The position numbers and the translations under genes were made by a program. From Candidatus Solibacter usitatus (GTDB lineage Bacteria; Acidobacteriota; Terriglobia; Bryobacterales; Bryobacteraceae), in assembly GCA_016213245.1 (NCBI GenBank), contig JACRBC010000025.1, forward strand, positions 1 to 53,048: DNA of 53,048 bases. The letters are read 5' to 3'. Positions 53,000-53,048 of this stretch are shown in pieces (position 1 is the first letter of the stretch; every line of letters begins with the position of its first letter). The notes under the pieces were generated by a model. It had not been told where the DNA came from, did not search any database, and was given only the letters and a program-made list of their open reading frames with translations.

Positions 53000-53048
53000 A
53001 TGGCATTGCTTCAGTACCTCGGAACCGGCCGGCGCAAGCGCGCCGTGG
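53000..53048 (+). CDS. rpsI: Ribosomal protein S9, N-terminal fragment
   Basis: The start MALLQYLGTGRRKRAV is the typical S9 N-terminus; the gene continues past the end. GGAG lies 10 bp upstream of the ATG at 53000. It follows rplM by 22 bp. Confidence 0.9.
   Translation, partial: MALLQYLGTGRRKRAV

Noticed and set aside
1-53048. CRISPR array, tRNA, rRNA or phage genes
   Set aside because: No regularly spaced repeats, cloverleaf or phage structural/replication proteins were found in either strand.

Overview
The window is about 53 kb of GC-rich bacterial DNA, densely coded, with no rRNA, tRNA, transposase, phage gene or CRISPR array that I could find. I infer Acidobacteriota, most likely the Bryobacter/Solibacter branch. 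The grounds are the 1165-residue receptor with an N-terminal carboxypeptidase-regulatory-like domain and a very large barrel, regulators with degenerate S24 domains, many FtsX/MacB permeases and small VapBC pairs. This is judged from protein style, not from a tree.

Left end (1-4700): the tail of a LamG-like protein, prephenate dehydratase, an XRE/S24-like regulator, a conserved hypothetical gene, a tiny secreted peptide and two membrane proteins of unknown role. An 18-bp palindrome (TGTTCCGATTTCGGAACA) and two related sites lie at the promoters around the regulator, which suggests a small self-contained regulon.

Centre-left (4700-23020): the main system, an extracellular electron-transfer locus. 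One operon (mtrA-mtrB-heptaheme, 19980 to 15267, minus strand) encodes a periplasmic decaheme cytochrome, its PioB/MtrB-type outer-membrane barrel and a seven-heme cytochrome. A second operon (15064 to 4699, minus strand) encodes an OmcA/MtrC-type decaheme cytochrome, a cupredoxin-like protein, an FAD/Fe-S pyridine-nucleotide oxidoreductase, a Rieske protein, a split cytochrome b, an octaheme membrane-anchored cytochrome, a monoheme and a tetraheme cytochrome. Together these provide 41 predicted heme c sites and a possible route NAD(P)H or quinol - bc-type complex - periplasmic cytochromes - outer-membrane conduit - cell surface, or the reverse. No terminal oxidase is encoded here. A divergent NtrC-type response regulator and histidine kinase sit beside it, and a good sigma-54 (-24/-12) promoter with an upstream GTGAC/GTCAC palindrome precedes the mtrC-like gene.

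Centre (23021-33460): a 627-bp convergent non-coding gap, a MacB-type permease, a Tat-lipoprotein amidase, an ABC ATPase, a GT39-like membrane glycosyltransferase, a TPR protein and the large TonB/Oep-type receptor with a LacI-type operator at its promoter.

Right half (33522-53048): housekeeping genes (NAD-isocitrate dehydrogenase, purH, tadA, rpiB, glyA, proS, rplM, rpsI), a four-gene MacAB-like efflux cassette, two VapBC toxin-antitoxin pairs, an ATP-grasp enzyme, a GT4 glycosyltransferase, and a divergent pair of unusual putative regulators separated by an AT-rich promoter region.
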